From the NCBI RefSeq assembly GCF_008124875.1, contig NZ_VNIA01000006.1, positions 1 through 64,000 of the forward strand: a DNA stretch of 64,000 bases, read 5' to 3'. Position numbers and translations under genes: made by a program. Positions 43,350 through 52,790 of this stretch are shown piece by piece. The notes beneath the pieces are model-generated. The model saw only the letters and a list, made by a program, of their open reading frames with translations, was not told where the DNA came from and did no database searches. This DNA comes from Tenacibaculum adriaticum (GTDB lineage Bacteria; Bacteroidota; Bacteroidia; Flavobacteriales; Flavobacteriaceae). Positions within the stretch are counted from its first letter, which is position 1; every line of letters starts with the position of its first letter.

Positions 43350-43406
43350 TTCTAAATTAAATAACGAGGATAAAAATAGAGAAATTAAATTTAGTATTTT
43401 TGAATT

Positions 43407-44063
43407 ATGACAAACGAATCTGATTGTAAAACTTCCGCGGTTGATTATCAAAAGCATTGGGATAATGCGTACATAAAAAACACAACAGAAAAGTTAGGTT
43501 GGTACGAAGAAAAATCTGAACAAATACTTTCTTTAATTCAAGAAATCAATTTATCAAAAGAAGCAACTATTTTAAATGTTGGTGTTGGTTCTTCTAAGTT
43601 GATAGACGATTTAGTTATAGCTAATTTCTCTAACATTATTGCGAGCGATATTTCTTCCGAAGCATTAACATCGTTGAAAAACCGTTTAGGTAAGAATTCC
43701 GATAAAATTCAGTTTATACAAGACGATTTAACTAAATCGAAAGATTTAAGTAAGCTGCTTAATATCGATTTGTGGATTGATAGAGCAGTTTTACATTTCT
43801 TTTTAAAAGAAGAAGAGCAAAAAGCTTATTTTAATTTGTTAAAACAAGTTTTAAAACCCAACGGATTTGTAATTATAGCAGTTTTTGCTTTAAATGGAGC
43901 AGAAAAATGTTATGGTTTACAGTTGCAGCGATATAATACTAAGATGTTGCAAGCAAACTTGGGAAGTGAATTTAAATTAATTAAAGATTTTAACTACACC
44001 TTTGTAAATCCGTACGGAGGAGAGAGACCTTATGTCTATACATTATTTCAAAGAAGAGCGTAA
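43407..44063 (+). CDS. Class I SAM-dependent methyltransferase
   Basis: 218 residues. The SAM-binding motif I is ILNVGVGSSKLIDDL (about 51-65), with the acidic IIASDISSEAL motif and IQDDLTKSKDL following, then WIDRAVLHFFLKEEEQ. It resembles TehB/thiopurine-like small methyltransferases. The substrate is unknown. A TATTTTTG box at 43395-43402 ends 5 bp before the ATG, so the mRNA may be leaderless. bshC begins at the next base after the stop. Confidence 0.86.
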   Translation: MTNESDCKTSAVDYQKHWDNAYIKNTTEKLGWYEEKSEQILSLIQEINLSKEATILNVGVGSSKLIDDLVIANFSNIIASDISSEALTSLKNRLGKNSDKIQFIQDDLTKSKDLSKLLNIDLWIDRAVLHFFLKEEEQKAYFNLLKQVLKPNGFVIIAVFALNGAEKCYGLQLQRYNTKMLQANLGSEFKLIKDFNYTFVNPYGGERPYVYTLFQRRA

Positions 44064-45656
44064 ATGAAGATTACCAATATACCATTTCAAAAAACGGGAT
44101 ATTTCTCTAAAACAATGTGCGATTATTTAGCGAAATCCGATACCATAAATCCGTTTTATCATAATTTTCCAGATTTAGAAGGTTTTAAAAATCAGATAGT
44201 ATTAAAAGAAAAATCATTCTCAGATTCCAAAAGAAAAGTTTTGGTAGATGTATTACAAAAGCAATATGTAAGAGTAAATGCTTCTGATAAAACAGCGGAA
44301 AATATTCAATTTCTTTTACAAGAAAATACGTTTACCATTACGACTGGACATCAGTTGAATTTGTTTACAGGTCCGTTGTATTTTCTATATAAAATTATAT
44401 CCGCTATTAATTTAGCGGAAGAATTATCATTAAACTTTCCTGAAAAAAAAATTGTCCCTGTTTACTGGATGGCTACAGAAGATCATGATTTTGAGGAAAT
44501 TAATTTTTTCAATTTTAAAGGGAAAAAAGTTCAGTGGAACTCAAATCAAACAGGAGCGGTTGGACGATTTTCAACCGAAGGTTTAGAAGTTGTTCTTAAT
44601 GAATTGTCTAAGCATTTGGGAACTTCTAAAAATGCTGAATATTTAAAAAAACTATTTACCCAAGGATATTTAGAACATAACAATTTGGCTGAGGCAACTC
44701 GTTATATCGCCAACGAATTGTTTGGTGAATATGGTTTGGTAATTATCGACGCCGACCATAGAGATTTAAAAAATGAGTTTTTACCTTATGCAAAAGAAGA
44801 GTTGTTACAGCAAACTTCTTTTAAAAAGGTTTCTAAAACAAATACTGAGTTTGAAAAGGAATACAAAGTACAAGTAAATCCGCGTGAGATTAATTTGTTT
44901 TACCTAACGGATACCATTCGAGAAAGAATTGTTTTAGAAGACGGAGTTTATAAAGTAAACAACACAGACATTTCTTGGAGTAAGAGTGAGTTGCTTACAC
45001 ATCTTGATGAAGTGCCTGAGCGATTTTCGCCGAATGTAATTATGCGCCCTCTTTATGAAGAAGTAATTTTGCCAAATCTATGTTACATTGGTGGTGGTGG
45101 AGAATTGGCGTATTGGATGCAATTAAAGAGCTATTTTGAAGCTACTGAAGTTCTGTTTCCTATTTTATTATTGAGGAATTCGGTACAAGTGGTGAGTGAA
45201 AAACAGCAACAAAAAATGGATAAGTTAAATGTTTCTACTGAAGAAATGTTTTTAAAACAGAACCGTTTAATCAAAAAGAAAGTTAAAGAGAGTTCAGAAA
45301 TAGCGGTTGATTTTTCAAAACAAAAAGCATTTTTACAACAACAGTTTAACGATTTACGAGAAGTTGCAAAACAGACAGATGTTTCGTTTGTAGGAGCTGT
45401 AAATGCTCAAGAAAAAAAACAGTTGAAAGGGTTAGAAAATTTAGAAAAACGTTTAATGCGTGCTGAAAAACGTAAACATAAAGAGTTGGTTACTAGAATT
45501 TCTGAATTACAAAATGCAATTTTTCCAAATCAAAGTTTAGAAGAGCGTCAGCGAAACTTTTCAGAGTATTACTTAGAATATGGCGAAAGCTTTATAAAAA
45601 CGCTTAAAAACAATTTAAAACCGTTAGAATTAGAGTTTACGGTACTCACTTTATAA
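44064..45656 (+). CDS. bshC: Bacillithiol biosynthesis cysteine-adding enzyme BshC
   Basis: 530 residues, the usual length. Family motifs: TTGHQLNLFTGPLYFLYKIISAINLAEEL, PVYWMATEDHDFEEINFF, RPLYEEVILPNLCYIGGGGELAYWMQL and a long C-terminal coiled coil (about 395-500). It joins cysteine to glucosaminyl-malate, the last step of bacillithiol synthesis. bshB1 lies 17 kb upstream in this window. The start directly follows the methyltransferase stop and the stop overlaps rlmF by one base. Confidence 0.96.
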   Translation: MKITNIPFQKTGYFSKTMCDYLAKSDTINPFYHNFPDLEGFKNQIVLKEKSFSDSKRKVLVDVLQKQYVRVNASDKTAENIQFLLQENTFTITTGHQLNLFTGPLYFLYKIISAINLAEELSLNFPEKKIVPVYWMATEDHDFEEINFFNFKGKKVQWNSNQTGAVGRFSTEGLEVVLNELSKHLGTSKNAEYLKKLFTQGYLEHNNLAEATRYIANELFGEYGLVIIDADHRDLKNEFLPYAKEELLQQTSFKKVSKTNTEFEKEYKVQVNPREINLFYLTDTIRERIVLEDGVYKVNNTDISWSKSELLTHLDEVPERFSPNVIMRPLYEEVILPNLCYIGGGGELAYWMQLKSYFEATEVLFPILLLRNSVQVVSEKQQQKMDKLNVSTEEMFLKQNRLIKKKVKESSEIAVDFSKQKAFLQQQFNDLREVAKQTDVSFVGAVNAQEKKQLKGLENLEKRLMRAEKRKHKELVTRISELQNAIFPNQSLEERQRNFSEYYLEYGESFIKTLKNNLKPLELEFTVLTL

Positions 45657-46504
45657 TGGATAAAACTTTACACTCAAGAAACAAGCATAACAAAGGATAC
45701 GATTTTAAATTTTTACTTACAAAATATCCGAAGTTAAAAGAATTTTTAATCGAGAAATTTGATAAAACTACCATTGATTTTTCAGATCCCGTAGCAGTAA
45801 AAGAGCTCAACAAAGCATTGTTGTTTGCGTATTACGGAATAGATTATTGGAATTTTTCTGATGAAAATTTATGTCCGCCAATTCCTGGGCGAGTGGATTA
45901 CATTCATCATTTAGCAGATTTAATTGGCGATGAAACTAATGTAAAAGTGTTGGATATTGGTACTGGTGCCAGTTGTGTGTATCCGTTATTAGGAGATGCG
46001 GAATACAATTGGGATTTTGTGGCAACCGATATCGAATTAGATTCTTTGGATTATGCACAAGATATTATAGATGATAATAATTTGGATGCTAAAATAGAGT
46101 TACGTCAACAATTTAAAGAAGAACATATTTTAGAGGGAGTTTTAGAAGAGGGTGACCAATTTACGGCAACAATGTGTAATCCGCCATTTTACAAAAGCGC
46201 AGAAGAGGCAAGAGGAGCTAATCGAAGAAAGACTAGAAATTTAGGGAATAACGCAGTACGTAATTTTGCTGGTAATAATAACGAACTATGGTATGTGGGT
46301 GGAGAAAAAGCATTTTTACACACCTATTTATACGAAAGTTCTAAACAACCTAAAGTAAGTAAGTGGTTTACCAGTTTGGTTTCTAAAAAAGAAAATGTAG
46401 AGAGTTTACAGGCTTCTGCTAAAAAACTAAAGGTTGTGGAGTTTAAAGTGATACCTATGCATCAAGGAAACAAAGTAACGAGGATTGTTTGTTGGAGGTT
46501 TTAA
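45656..46504 (+). CDS. rlmF: 23S rRNA (adenine-1618-N6)-methyltransferase RlmF
   Basis: 282 residues. The start is family-like (LHSRNKHNKGYDFKFL); the SAM site is LDIGTGASCVYPLLG (near 100), and the catalytic NPPF motif is in MCNPPFYKSAEEA (near 174). VGGEKAF and KVTRIVCWRF complete the match. It methylates one adenine in 23S rRNA. It is the last gene of the methyltransferase-bshC-rlmF operon and marks the end of the core region before the accessory stretch. Confidence 0.96.
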   Translation: MDKTLHSRNKHNKGYDFKFLLTKYPKLKEFLIEKFDKTTIDFSDPVAVKELNKALLFAYYGIDYWNFSDENLCPPIPGRVDYIHHLADLIGDETNVKVLDIGTGASCVYPLLGDAEYNWDFVATDIELDSLDYAQDIIDDNNLDAKIELRQQFKEEHILEGVLEEGDQFTATMCNPPFYKSAEEARGANRRKTRNLGNNAVRNFAGNNNELWYVGGEKAFLHTYLYESSKQPKVSKWFTSLVSKKENVESLQASAKKLKVVEFKVIPMHQGNKVTRIVCWRF

Positions 46505-46585
46505 CGGTTAGGCTATAGTTTAGTGCGGGATTAAAAGAGGTTGGTTTTCGATTAAGTATCAATCCTTATTACTTATAGCCATTTG

Positions 46586-48043
46586 TTATGCCTCTTTTCT
46601 CTTTAGACTACGTCCTTTTGGACCATCTCCTTCACGAAGCACAACTTTAGAATGTAGCAGTTTTACAACCTCTGCAGAACCTTTTACTTTAGAAGCACTA
46701 CGTTCTAACATTTCTGATTCAAATTCGGTTAATACACTTTTTCGAATTCCTACTTCTCTCCATTGAGATTGAGGTCTACATCCTTTTGAAATTCCCCGAG
46801 CCAGCGCTAATGCATCTAGTAGCGCTTGATTCGCTCCCTGGCCTTTAAATGGACTCATAGGATGAGCAGCATCACCAATTAATGTTATTTGTCGTCCTTT
46901 TTCCAATAATTCTGATTTGAGTAATTCTCGGTCATATGCAGGATAGCCAGAAATATGAGATTCCTTGGTCGCCTCCATAATCTGAGGAATGGGATCATGC
47001 CATTGTGTTCTTCGACACGCTTCTTCTTTAAGTGCTTTAGCTCCTTTAGCACTTAATGCCTTGGCTTCTTTTTCGGATATTGGAAAGCTAAGTTGCCACA
47101 TTATGGTATCTGACGAAAAAGGCATCATGTAGATTCGATCTTTGCCATTAACGGTTTGAAATACAGTGGCTGAGTCTAGTAAGTGATTATCAATACCTCC
47201 GAGAGACGCCAAAGGACAAATACCTAAAATTACCATACAACCTAGATAGCGCAAAGGAGTAACATCCTCACCAATCAGTAACCTTCGCACCACACTACGA
47301 ATACCATCGGCTCCAACTACAAGATCGGCTTTAATGTTTTTGATCTCTCCATTTACTTGAAAACTCAAATCAACACCTTTATTTTTATATTCCTTAAAAT
47401 GTATTAATTGATGTCCCCATTGCACCATATCGTGTCCACCAAGCTGCTCAAGCAGTGCTGAGCGCAAAGCCTGTCTTGGTATATGCACATTTGTTCGCTT
47501 CGGAGTTTTTTTCGTATCCGACTCCTCTCTCATTCTCATTCCCCATTCCACAATCACCTTTCCTTCTGTAGTATGTACCACATGTTTTGTTGAATATACA
47601 CCTTCTTCTAGCGAGAAAAGACCGAATCCTTTGATTGCTTTACTAGCTTGTTGCAATGTAAGTCCATAGCCCTGAGATCGAGCATCGAAGCTGCTGTCAC
47701 GTTCATAAAGGGTAAAAGGGATTCCGCGATGCAAACAAGCTACAGCCAAAGCTACTCCTCCTATACCACCACCAATAATAGCAACGTGAGGGTAGTTTTT
47801 TGTATCTGCTATCGGTTGACTAGCAGAAGGAAGTAACCCAGATCCTGAACAGATTAGGCACGTTTCTAAGTGTCCTTTAGGTCGAACGGGAGGAGTTCCT
47901 TCACCATTCGTCTTTTCAAATTGATCGAGTTCTATCTGGTAGCGAAGTCGTGCTTTCTTACGTAACCTTTGGCTTTTTTTACCGTGTCCCTGACATTCGT
48001 GACAAATAGTCCAGCTAGCCTCTTCATTTTTCATCTTTTTCAC
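46586..48043 (-). CDS. FAD-dependent monooxygenase with N-terminal DnaJ-like zinc finger
   Basis: 485 residues. Residues 1-70 hold two CxxCxGxG half-motifs, C14/C17 (CHECQGHG) and C62/C65 (CLICSGSG), spaced by a basic helix, which should bind one zinc as in DnaJ fingers. The rest is a PHBH-fold flavin monooxygenase: GGGIGG at 91-96, LVVGADGIRS and GDAAHPMSPFKGQGANQAL. It may act on an aromatic or antibiotic-like substrate (TetX is in the broader fold). G+C content is visibly above the flanks, suggesting recent transfer. Upstream lies TAAATTTG on the minus strand (48149-48142), a possible -7 box. Confidence 0.87.
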   Translation of the reverse strand: MKKMKNEEASWTICHECQGHGKKSQRLRKKARLRYQIELDQFEKTNGEGTPPVRPKGHLETCLICSGSGLLPSASQPIADTKNYPHVAIIGGGIGGVALAVACLHRGIPFTLYERDSSFDARSQGYGLTLQQASKAIKGFGLFSLEEGVYSTKHVVHTTEGKVIVEWGMRMREESDTKKTPKRTNVHIPRQALRSALLEQLGGHDMVQWGHQLIHFKEYKNKGVDLSFQVNGEIKNIKADLVVGADGIRSVVRRLLIGEDVTPLRYLGCMVILGICPLASLGGIDNHLLDSATVFQTVNGKDRIYMMPFSSDTIMWQLSFPISEKEAKALSAKGAKALKEEACRRTQWHDPIPQIMEATKESHISGYPAYDRELLKSELLEKGRQITLIGDAAHPMSPFKGQGANQALLDALALARGISKGCRPQSQWREVGIRKSVLTEFESEMLERSASKVKGSAEVVKLLHSKVVLREGDGPKGRSLKRKEA

Positions 48044-48304
48044 TTCTTCTTTATTTAACCTGATATTGACTCTCTTTTAAGAGAAGAACCTCAGTTAAGT
48101 AATGATTTTGGTTTTCACTACTTCTATGCAATTTAATGTGACAAATTTATATTTTTTTTTCTAAACAAAGTGTTTGTATATGGGGGGAAGTTGCATGTTT
48201 ACGAGTAAGGGTTTCCGAAGGAAAATCAGAAGCAGGCAAACGAGCAACCAACTTTGGTCTAGCTAAAATTAGCAATTTTTATATACTTTGTTACCTGTAG
48301 TACT

Positions 48305-48793
48305 TTACTTTTTAGCTATTAGTTTATTCAGACGTGGTTGTAGAATCCAAACTCCGATAGTAAAAAAGTATATCAAAAATATTTCTAAAATTAAATCCGT
48401 TGTTTTATGTTCAGTTTTTGATTCAGCTCGTTTTAGAGTTTTTGCAGAAAAAAGCACAATTTTAGAGATAGCTACAAGTCCGATAATTCCAGCTATAGCA
48501 ATAATCCAAGAGTCAATTCGGTCGTAAGATTGAGTTAGCATATCACGAGCATTTAGTCCGAATGGAATTAATGAAATCAGATATAAAATCCACCAAATTT
48601 TCATTCCGTTATTCGATTCCACGCTTTTATTCAGAACTTTACCAATTGAATAAATCCAGCCAAGAAAAAGTCCAATGTACAAGCCAAATGATAAAAACCA
48701 GAAGTCTGATTTTATGAAAATAAACATTTGAATTGTTCCAACAATCCAAATAAAAAAAATTTGCCAATGTTTTAATTTCAGAAAAATGTTCAT
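48305..48793 (-). CDS. Small polytopic membrane protein of unknown function
   Basis: 162 residues with four hydrophobic segments (about 12-27, 30-50, 65-85, 95-115) and a last one near the C-terminus (about 138-155). I recognise no family. It stands alone in the accessory stretch, with about 260 bp of non-coding DNA before the FAD gene and 170 bp before the decayed YdeI gene. Confidence 0.6.
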   Translation of the reverse strand: MNIFLKLKHWQIFFIWIVGTIQMFIFIKSDFWFLSFGLYIGLFLGWIYSIGKVLNKSVESNNGMKIWWILYLISLIPFGLNARDMLTQSYDRIDSWIIAIAGIIGLVAISKIVLFSAKTLKRAESKTEHKTTDLILEIFLIYFFTIGVWILQPRLNKLIAKK

Positions 48794-48959
48794 TTAGTTT
48801 TCGTGTTTTTTTTGCATTACAGCGCTGAGTGTATGATTTCGTAAGGGATTGCGTGCTTCAAACCTATCAAGCTACCATCCAAAATTGATGCGGGTGATAC
48901 TGCTCGAAAACCACTGAAACCCTTATGAATTATACACATTGTTGTAAGCCGTTCTTATT

Positions 48960-49529
48960 CTATCTAAATTGTTTTGGTCTCAAATTTTACTTGCACTTTC
49001 TGCTATTTCGAAAATTCTCATTTGTCTTGTCACTTCTCTTTTAGCAGAAACTACCCAATATAACAATAACTTTTTATTGGACTTGCTTAAGTTATCAAAG
49101 TATTCCATGCCATTTTTATACTTTATCAATTGCTCTTTTAAATCATCTGGAATTACAAGTGCTTCTATTTCGTCCATCATTGTTCAAGAACCGTTCTGTT
49201 TTGCAGTTTTTATACTATCAAATCCTGCTTTTGTCATTAAGTTATTTCGAATCAGTTTAGCAATTTTTTCCTTGTTTATTTTTGACCAAATGCTATTTGC
49301 CTTTCGCTTACAAAAATATTGCATATAACTATCATCATTAATTTTCTTTTTAGTGCTATCTATCCAACCAAAACAAAGTGCTTCGTCTACAGCTTCACTC
49401 CAACTAATTGTAGGTTTTGTTGATGATGATTTATAATAAACCAGCCAAACAGACTTTTTCAACTGATGATTTTTCTCTAACCAGTTTCTTCAATCCGTTT
49501 GGCTTTTAGGGCAATAGGTCTCTATATTT
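48960..49529 (-). pseudogene. Decayed YdeI/OmpD-associated family gene
   Basis: Read through, the minus strand gives a whole YdeI-type protein: CPKSQTD-[stop]-RNWLEKNHQLKKSVWLVYYK, then ISWSEAVDEALCFGWIDSTKKK, then KSINKEK-like sequence, QNGS-[stop]-TMMDEIEALVIPDDL, and VVSAKREVTRQMRIFEIAESASK. Both internal stops are TGA (49492-49490 and 49186-49184) at places where the family has tryptophan (TGG). One A is missing near 48985, shifting the last codons; with it the end would read KNLRPKQFR-stop. The start ATG is also lost. Function of the family is poorly known. Confidence 0.82.
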
Positions 49530-49540
49530 TTTTAGAAAGG

Positions 49541-50494
49541 CTATTGTTTCAACCATTTTAGAATCACTCTATTTGTTTCTTTTGGTTTTTCTTGTTGAAT
49601 ACAATGACCACAATCTAAACTGACCACTTCTGCATTGGGTACAAAATCTGTTAGGTTTTCGGACTTAGGAATCATATCCTGTTCACCATATATCATAAGT
49701 GTAGGGTGTTGAATGATTGGATTTACATCGGCAAGTAAATGCCAATTTCGGTCAAGATTTCTATACCAATTGATTCCTCCTGTAAATCCTGATATTTCGA
49801 AGGCGGAAACAAAAACAGCTAGTTCACTTTCGCTCATAATAGGTTCACCATCTGTTTTTTTTGCTCTTGCAAGATTAATCATCAACATTCCTGGTTCGGG
49901 CGGTGAAAGAGGTACATTCTTTCGGAATAAATTGCGAAGGAAATTAGATATATTTTCATCTAATATTTTATCTGCTACACCATATTGTCGATTAAAGTGA
50001 ACAAAATAGTTATCTTCCCCAAATATTTCCTCCATCCATTCAATCCATGGTTTTTCTCCACGAACTTGATAAGGTAAAGCCAAGTTGATTATTTTATTTA
50101 CTCGTTCTGGATGTATTAGAGCAAGACTCCATACAACATTTGCACCCCAATCGTGACCAATGAAAGTGGCATCTTTATATCCATAGTAATCAAGTAACGC
50201 TACCAAGTCACCTGTTAAATATTCAATATCATACTCGGTTACTTTGGTTGGACGAGATGAGTTACCATATCCACGCTGATTAGGAACAATAACGTGATAG
50301 CCAGCTTTTACAAGCTCAGAAATCTGAAAACGCCAAGAAAAAGCATTCTCTGGAAAACCGTGGCAGAGTATAATAGGTTTACCTTTATTTTGATTATCAG
50401 CCTCAAATACTTCGAGTTCAATACCGTTAACTGAAACCATAGTGGGACTTGGAAATTCGATTGAATTAAGTTTTTTGATCATTACGTTTGTCAT
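49541..50494 (-). CDS. Alpha/beta hydrolase, epoxide hydrolase-like
   Basis: 317 residues from the ATG at 50494. Oxyanion motif CHGFPENAFSW, nucleophile aspartate in FIGHDWGANVVW, lid region NFLRNLFRKNVPLSPPEPGM with tyrosines, and LDCGHCIQQEKP for the catalytic histidine. The HxWG nucleophile elbow with Asp is that of soluble epoxide hydrolases and haloalkane dehalogenases. An earlier in-frame ATG at 50581 would run into the WYL gene, so it is not used. It is 70 bp downstream of the WYL regulator and probably controlled by it. Confidence 0.88.
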   Translation of the reverse strand: MTNVMIKKLNSIEFPSPTMVSVNGIELEVFEADNQNKGKPIILCHGFPENAFSWRFQISELVKAGYHVIVPNQRGYGNSSRPTKVTEYDIEYLTGDLVALLDYYGYKDATFIGHDWGANVVWSLALIHPERVNKIINLALPYQVRGEKPWIEWMEEIFGEDNYFVHFNRQYGVADKILDENISNFLRNLFRKNVPLSPPEPGMLMINLARAKKTDGEPIMSESELAVFVSAFEISGFTGGINWYRNLDRNWHLLADVNPIIQHPTLMIYGEQDMIPKSENLTDFVPNAEVVSLDCGHCIQQEKPKETNRVILKWLKQ

Positions 50495-50564
50495 TTTTTT
50501 GTTTAAATATGATACAAAAGTAAATTCAGTCGGTGACAGCCTTATGGCAAGGGTCAAAAAAGAG

Positions 50565-51254
50565 TTAATGATATTTGTCAAAATATTCTTGCAAGGTCAT
50601 ATTATGAGGTTCAAATTTTTCTGTTAGAATTTCCATTTTTTGAATTCTGTCTGGTCTGAAAAACCTAAATCCGTTTCGCAAACGACACCATGCAACTAAA
50701 TACCAATTCTCGGAATTTAATATAGCAAATGGTTCTATTAATCTAATTGATGTAGAATTCTCTTTATCGATATATTCTATTTTAACAAGGTTGTAATTGG
50801 TCAAAGCATTTTGCAAATCTGATAAATTGTTACTATTTCTTTCAAGATTTATAACTTGATTGTATTGTGTCCTATCTGTTAGTAAATTTGTTTTGTCTTT
50901 GACGGTGTATTTTAGAATTGATTTTATTTTATCAATTGCTTCCGAATAATCTTTTATAAATGATGCATCCTTACTTTTTAGCACTAATTGTTCTGCAAGT
51001 ATTAAAGCATTTGCTTGTTTTTCGGTAAACATTACTGGTGGGATTTTATATCCGTCCATTAATGTATAACCCTTTCCTTCTTCTGTTAATACAGGAACAC
51101 CAGATTGTTCCAATGCTTTTATGTCTCTGTAAATAGTTCTTTTACTAATATCAAATTTATTCGCTAATTCCAAAGCCGTCACAATTCGTTTAGTCTGTAA
51201 TTGAATTAAAATTGCAGTTAATCTTGATAGTCTATTTATTTCGGAATAATCCAT
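50565..51254 (-). CDS. YafY-type HTH/WYL transcriptional regulator
   Basis: 229 residues. N-terminal HTH (about 8-60; LSRLTAILIQLQTKRIVTALELANKFDISKRTIYRDIKALEQSGVPV) and C-terminal WYL domain (about 140-220; LVKIEYIDKENSTSIRLIEPFAIL, WYLVAWCRLRNGFRFFRPDRI). WYL proteins sense small ligands or nucleic acids. It precedes the epoxide hydrolase-like gene on the same strand, so local control is likely. Confidence 0.92.
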   Translation of the reverse strand: MDYSEINRLSRLTAILIQLQTKRIVTALELANKFDISKRTIYRDIKALEQSGVPVLTEEGKGYTLMDGYKIPPVMFTEKQANALILAEQLVLKSKDASFIKDYSEAIDKIKSILKYTVKDKTNLLTDRTQYNQVINLERNSNNLSDLQNALTNYNLVKIEYIDKENSTSIRLIEPFAILNSENWYLVAWCRLRNGFRFFRPDRIQKMEILTEKFEPHNMTLQEYFDKYH

Positions 51255-52115
51255 TTTTAAAAGTAGTTATTGGTTTTTTCAAATGGCTTACGTTTACGTA
51301 CATGGAATGTAGCGTTTAAATAATGACTACTCATTTCAAGTACATTTCTTTTTTATAAAGAAACAAAAAATATTGGATATTTAAACTTTAGCTATGTTTT
51401 ATGTGCGTTGTTGTGTTTAGTAAATTAACCAAAGCCTCTGGTTAATCCTTATTTACGTAGTCAGACCCGACGCTAGATAATACTTCTGAGTCAGCGTTTA
51501 TGATTTTAAAATTATGCATTTTATCAGTGGCTGATAAGATATCGTTATTTTAAAAGCGATAATCTAAATTTTGTAAATAACTAATTAATAGTGATTTAAA
51601 TATTATGTCATTAGAATGATTACTTGACTTTGTCAAAAAATATCCATAAATTAGACAAGCTTTATGCGAATCAAAATTCGTATTTGATAGTGAAACTCTC
51701 ACACGATTTCAATCGAAAGCTTGACAGTCTAAAATTCGACAGAAGTCCATTTTCGTGCTATTTTTAAAGCACTGGTCTTAATCCTCAAATTTCGATTTTA
51801 GCAATAAACATGGGGAAGTCCAAAAGTCGGTCTTATTAAATACAACTGGTTATATGTGTATTTTTTATACACTTATCCCTTTTTTTGTGAGGGATATACA
51901 AATGTTTTATTAGTATTTGTTTCTTATATTTTTCATAACAAGTATAAGAAGTCTTTCAAATATAGTGTTTTACGTGTTAAAATCAAATAGCTTATTGTGA
52001 ACTATTAGTACAATCATAAATCTTTATAGTACTATCAATTAATAATTTGTTAAAACAGAGTTTTTATTTCTTTTTTAATAGTAATACTATTATTTTTGCG
52101 CTTTAATATTTTGAA
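51255..52115. other. Long non-coding stretch at the end of the accessory region
   Basis: 861 bp with no frame of note on either strand. It has small hairpins (for example AACCA/TGGTT near 51427-51444) and, at its right end, palindromes and a promoter for the TetR gene. Sequence such as GTGCGTTGTTGTG is seen near the left end. I find no integrase, transposase or clear attachment site. Confidence 0.5.
52026..52098 (+). promoter_or_regulatory. TetR gene promoter with two palindromic operators
   Basis: A perfect palindrome ATAGTACTAT (52026-52035) and a second, AATAGTA-A-TACTATT (52077-52091), share the half-site ATAGTA. The second abuts the -7 box TATTTTTG (52091-52098), 18 bp before the TetR start. 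A looser copy, ACTATTAGTACAAT, is near 52001. This is the layout of an autoregulated repressor. Confidence 0.6.
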
Positions 52116-52787
52116 ATGAAAAGTTTACTGTCAAATTTAAAAATAGCGGTACCCGAAAAGATCTTTTTGAAAGATCCAGAGTCGTCTGCATTGGGTAAAA
52201 AAATTATTGGAGAAAGTATTTTACTCATCGATGAAATTGGTTTTGAAGCCTTTACTTTTAAAAAATTAGGCGTTAAAATTGGTTCTAATGAAAGTTCTAT
52301 TTACCGTTATTTTGAGAATAAACACAAGCTGTTGCTATACTTAACTTCTTGGTATTGGGCGTGGTTAGAGTATCAATTGGTATTTGAAACGTATAACATT
52401 AGCAATTCAAAAGAAAAACTAAAAAAAGCCATTACCGTTGTAACCAGAACCATTAAAGAAGATTCTAGCATCAGCCATATTAATGAGGTAGTACTGAACC
52501 GAATTATTATTAATGAAAATTCCAAGTCGTTTATGACTAAAGAGGTAGATACTGAGAATAAAGAAGGTTATTTTACTACTTACAAATGTGTTATTAACCG
52601 ATTGCAAGATGTTATTGCTGAGGTAAATACTCAGTACAAATATCCTGCAAGTTTAGCCAGTACTATTGTGGACGGAGCGTTGCATCAGCATTTTTTAAAA
52701 AATCATTTTACATCCATAACCAATTGTAAAAAAAACATGACTCCTACTACTTTTTTTACTGATTTAGCACTAAAAACATTACTATAA
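52116..52787 (+). CDS. TetR-family transcriptional regulator
   Basis: 223 residues. The HTH lies at about 28-75 (KIIGESILLIDEIGFEAFTFKKLGVKIGSNESSIYRYFENKHKLLLYL), with an unusually long 25-residue N-terminal extension. The helical C-terminal half would hold the ligand site and dimer interface. The gene starts the export operon, with the ABC gene 3 bp downstream. Palindromes around its own promoter suggest autorepression and control of the pump genes. Confidence 0.92.
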   Translation: MKSLLSNLKIAVPEKIFLKDPESSALGKKIIGESILLIDEIGFEAFTFKKLGVKIGSNESSIYRYFENKHKLLLYLTSWYWAWLEYQLVFETYNISNSKEKLKKAITVVTRTIKEDSSISHINEVVLNRIIINENSKSFMTKEVDTENKEGYFTTYKCVINRLQDVIAEVNTQYKYPASLASTIVDGALHQHFLKNHFTSITNCKKNMTPTTFFTDLALKTLL

Positions 52788-52790
52788 ACT

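Noticed and set aside
48960..49529. UGA read as tryptophan
   Set aside because: TGA serves as the true stop elsewhere in the window, for example at 7305-7307 after the PAS kinase, and this gene also has a frameshift and no start codon, so decay is simpler.
48044..51480. Integron-like cassette array
   Set aside because: The small singletons with long spacers suggested cassettes, but I could not find repeated attC-like sites or an integrase.
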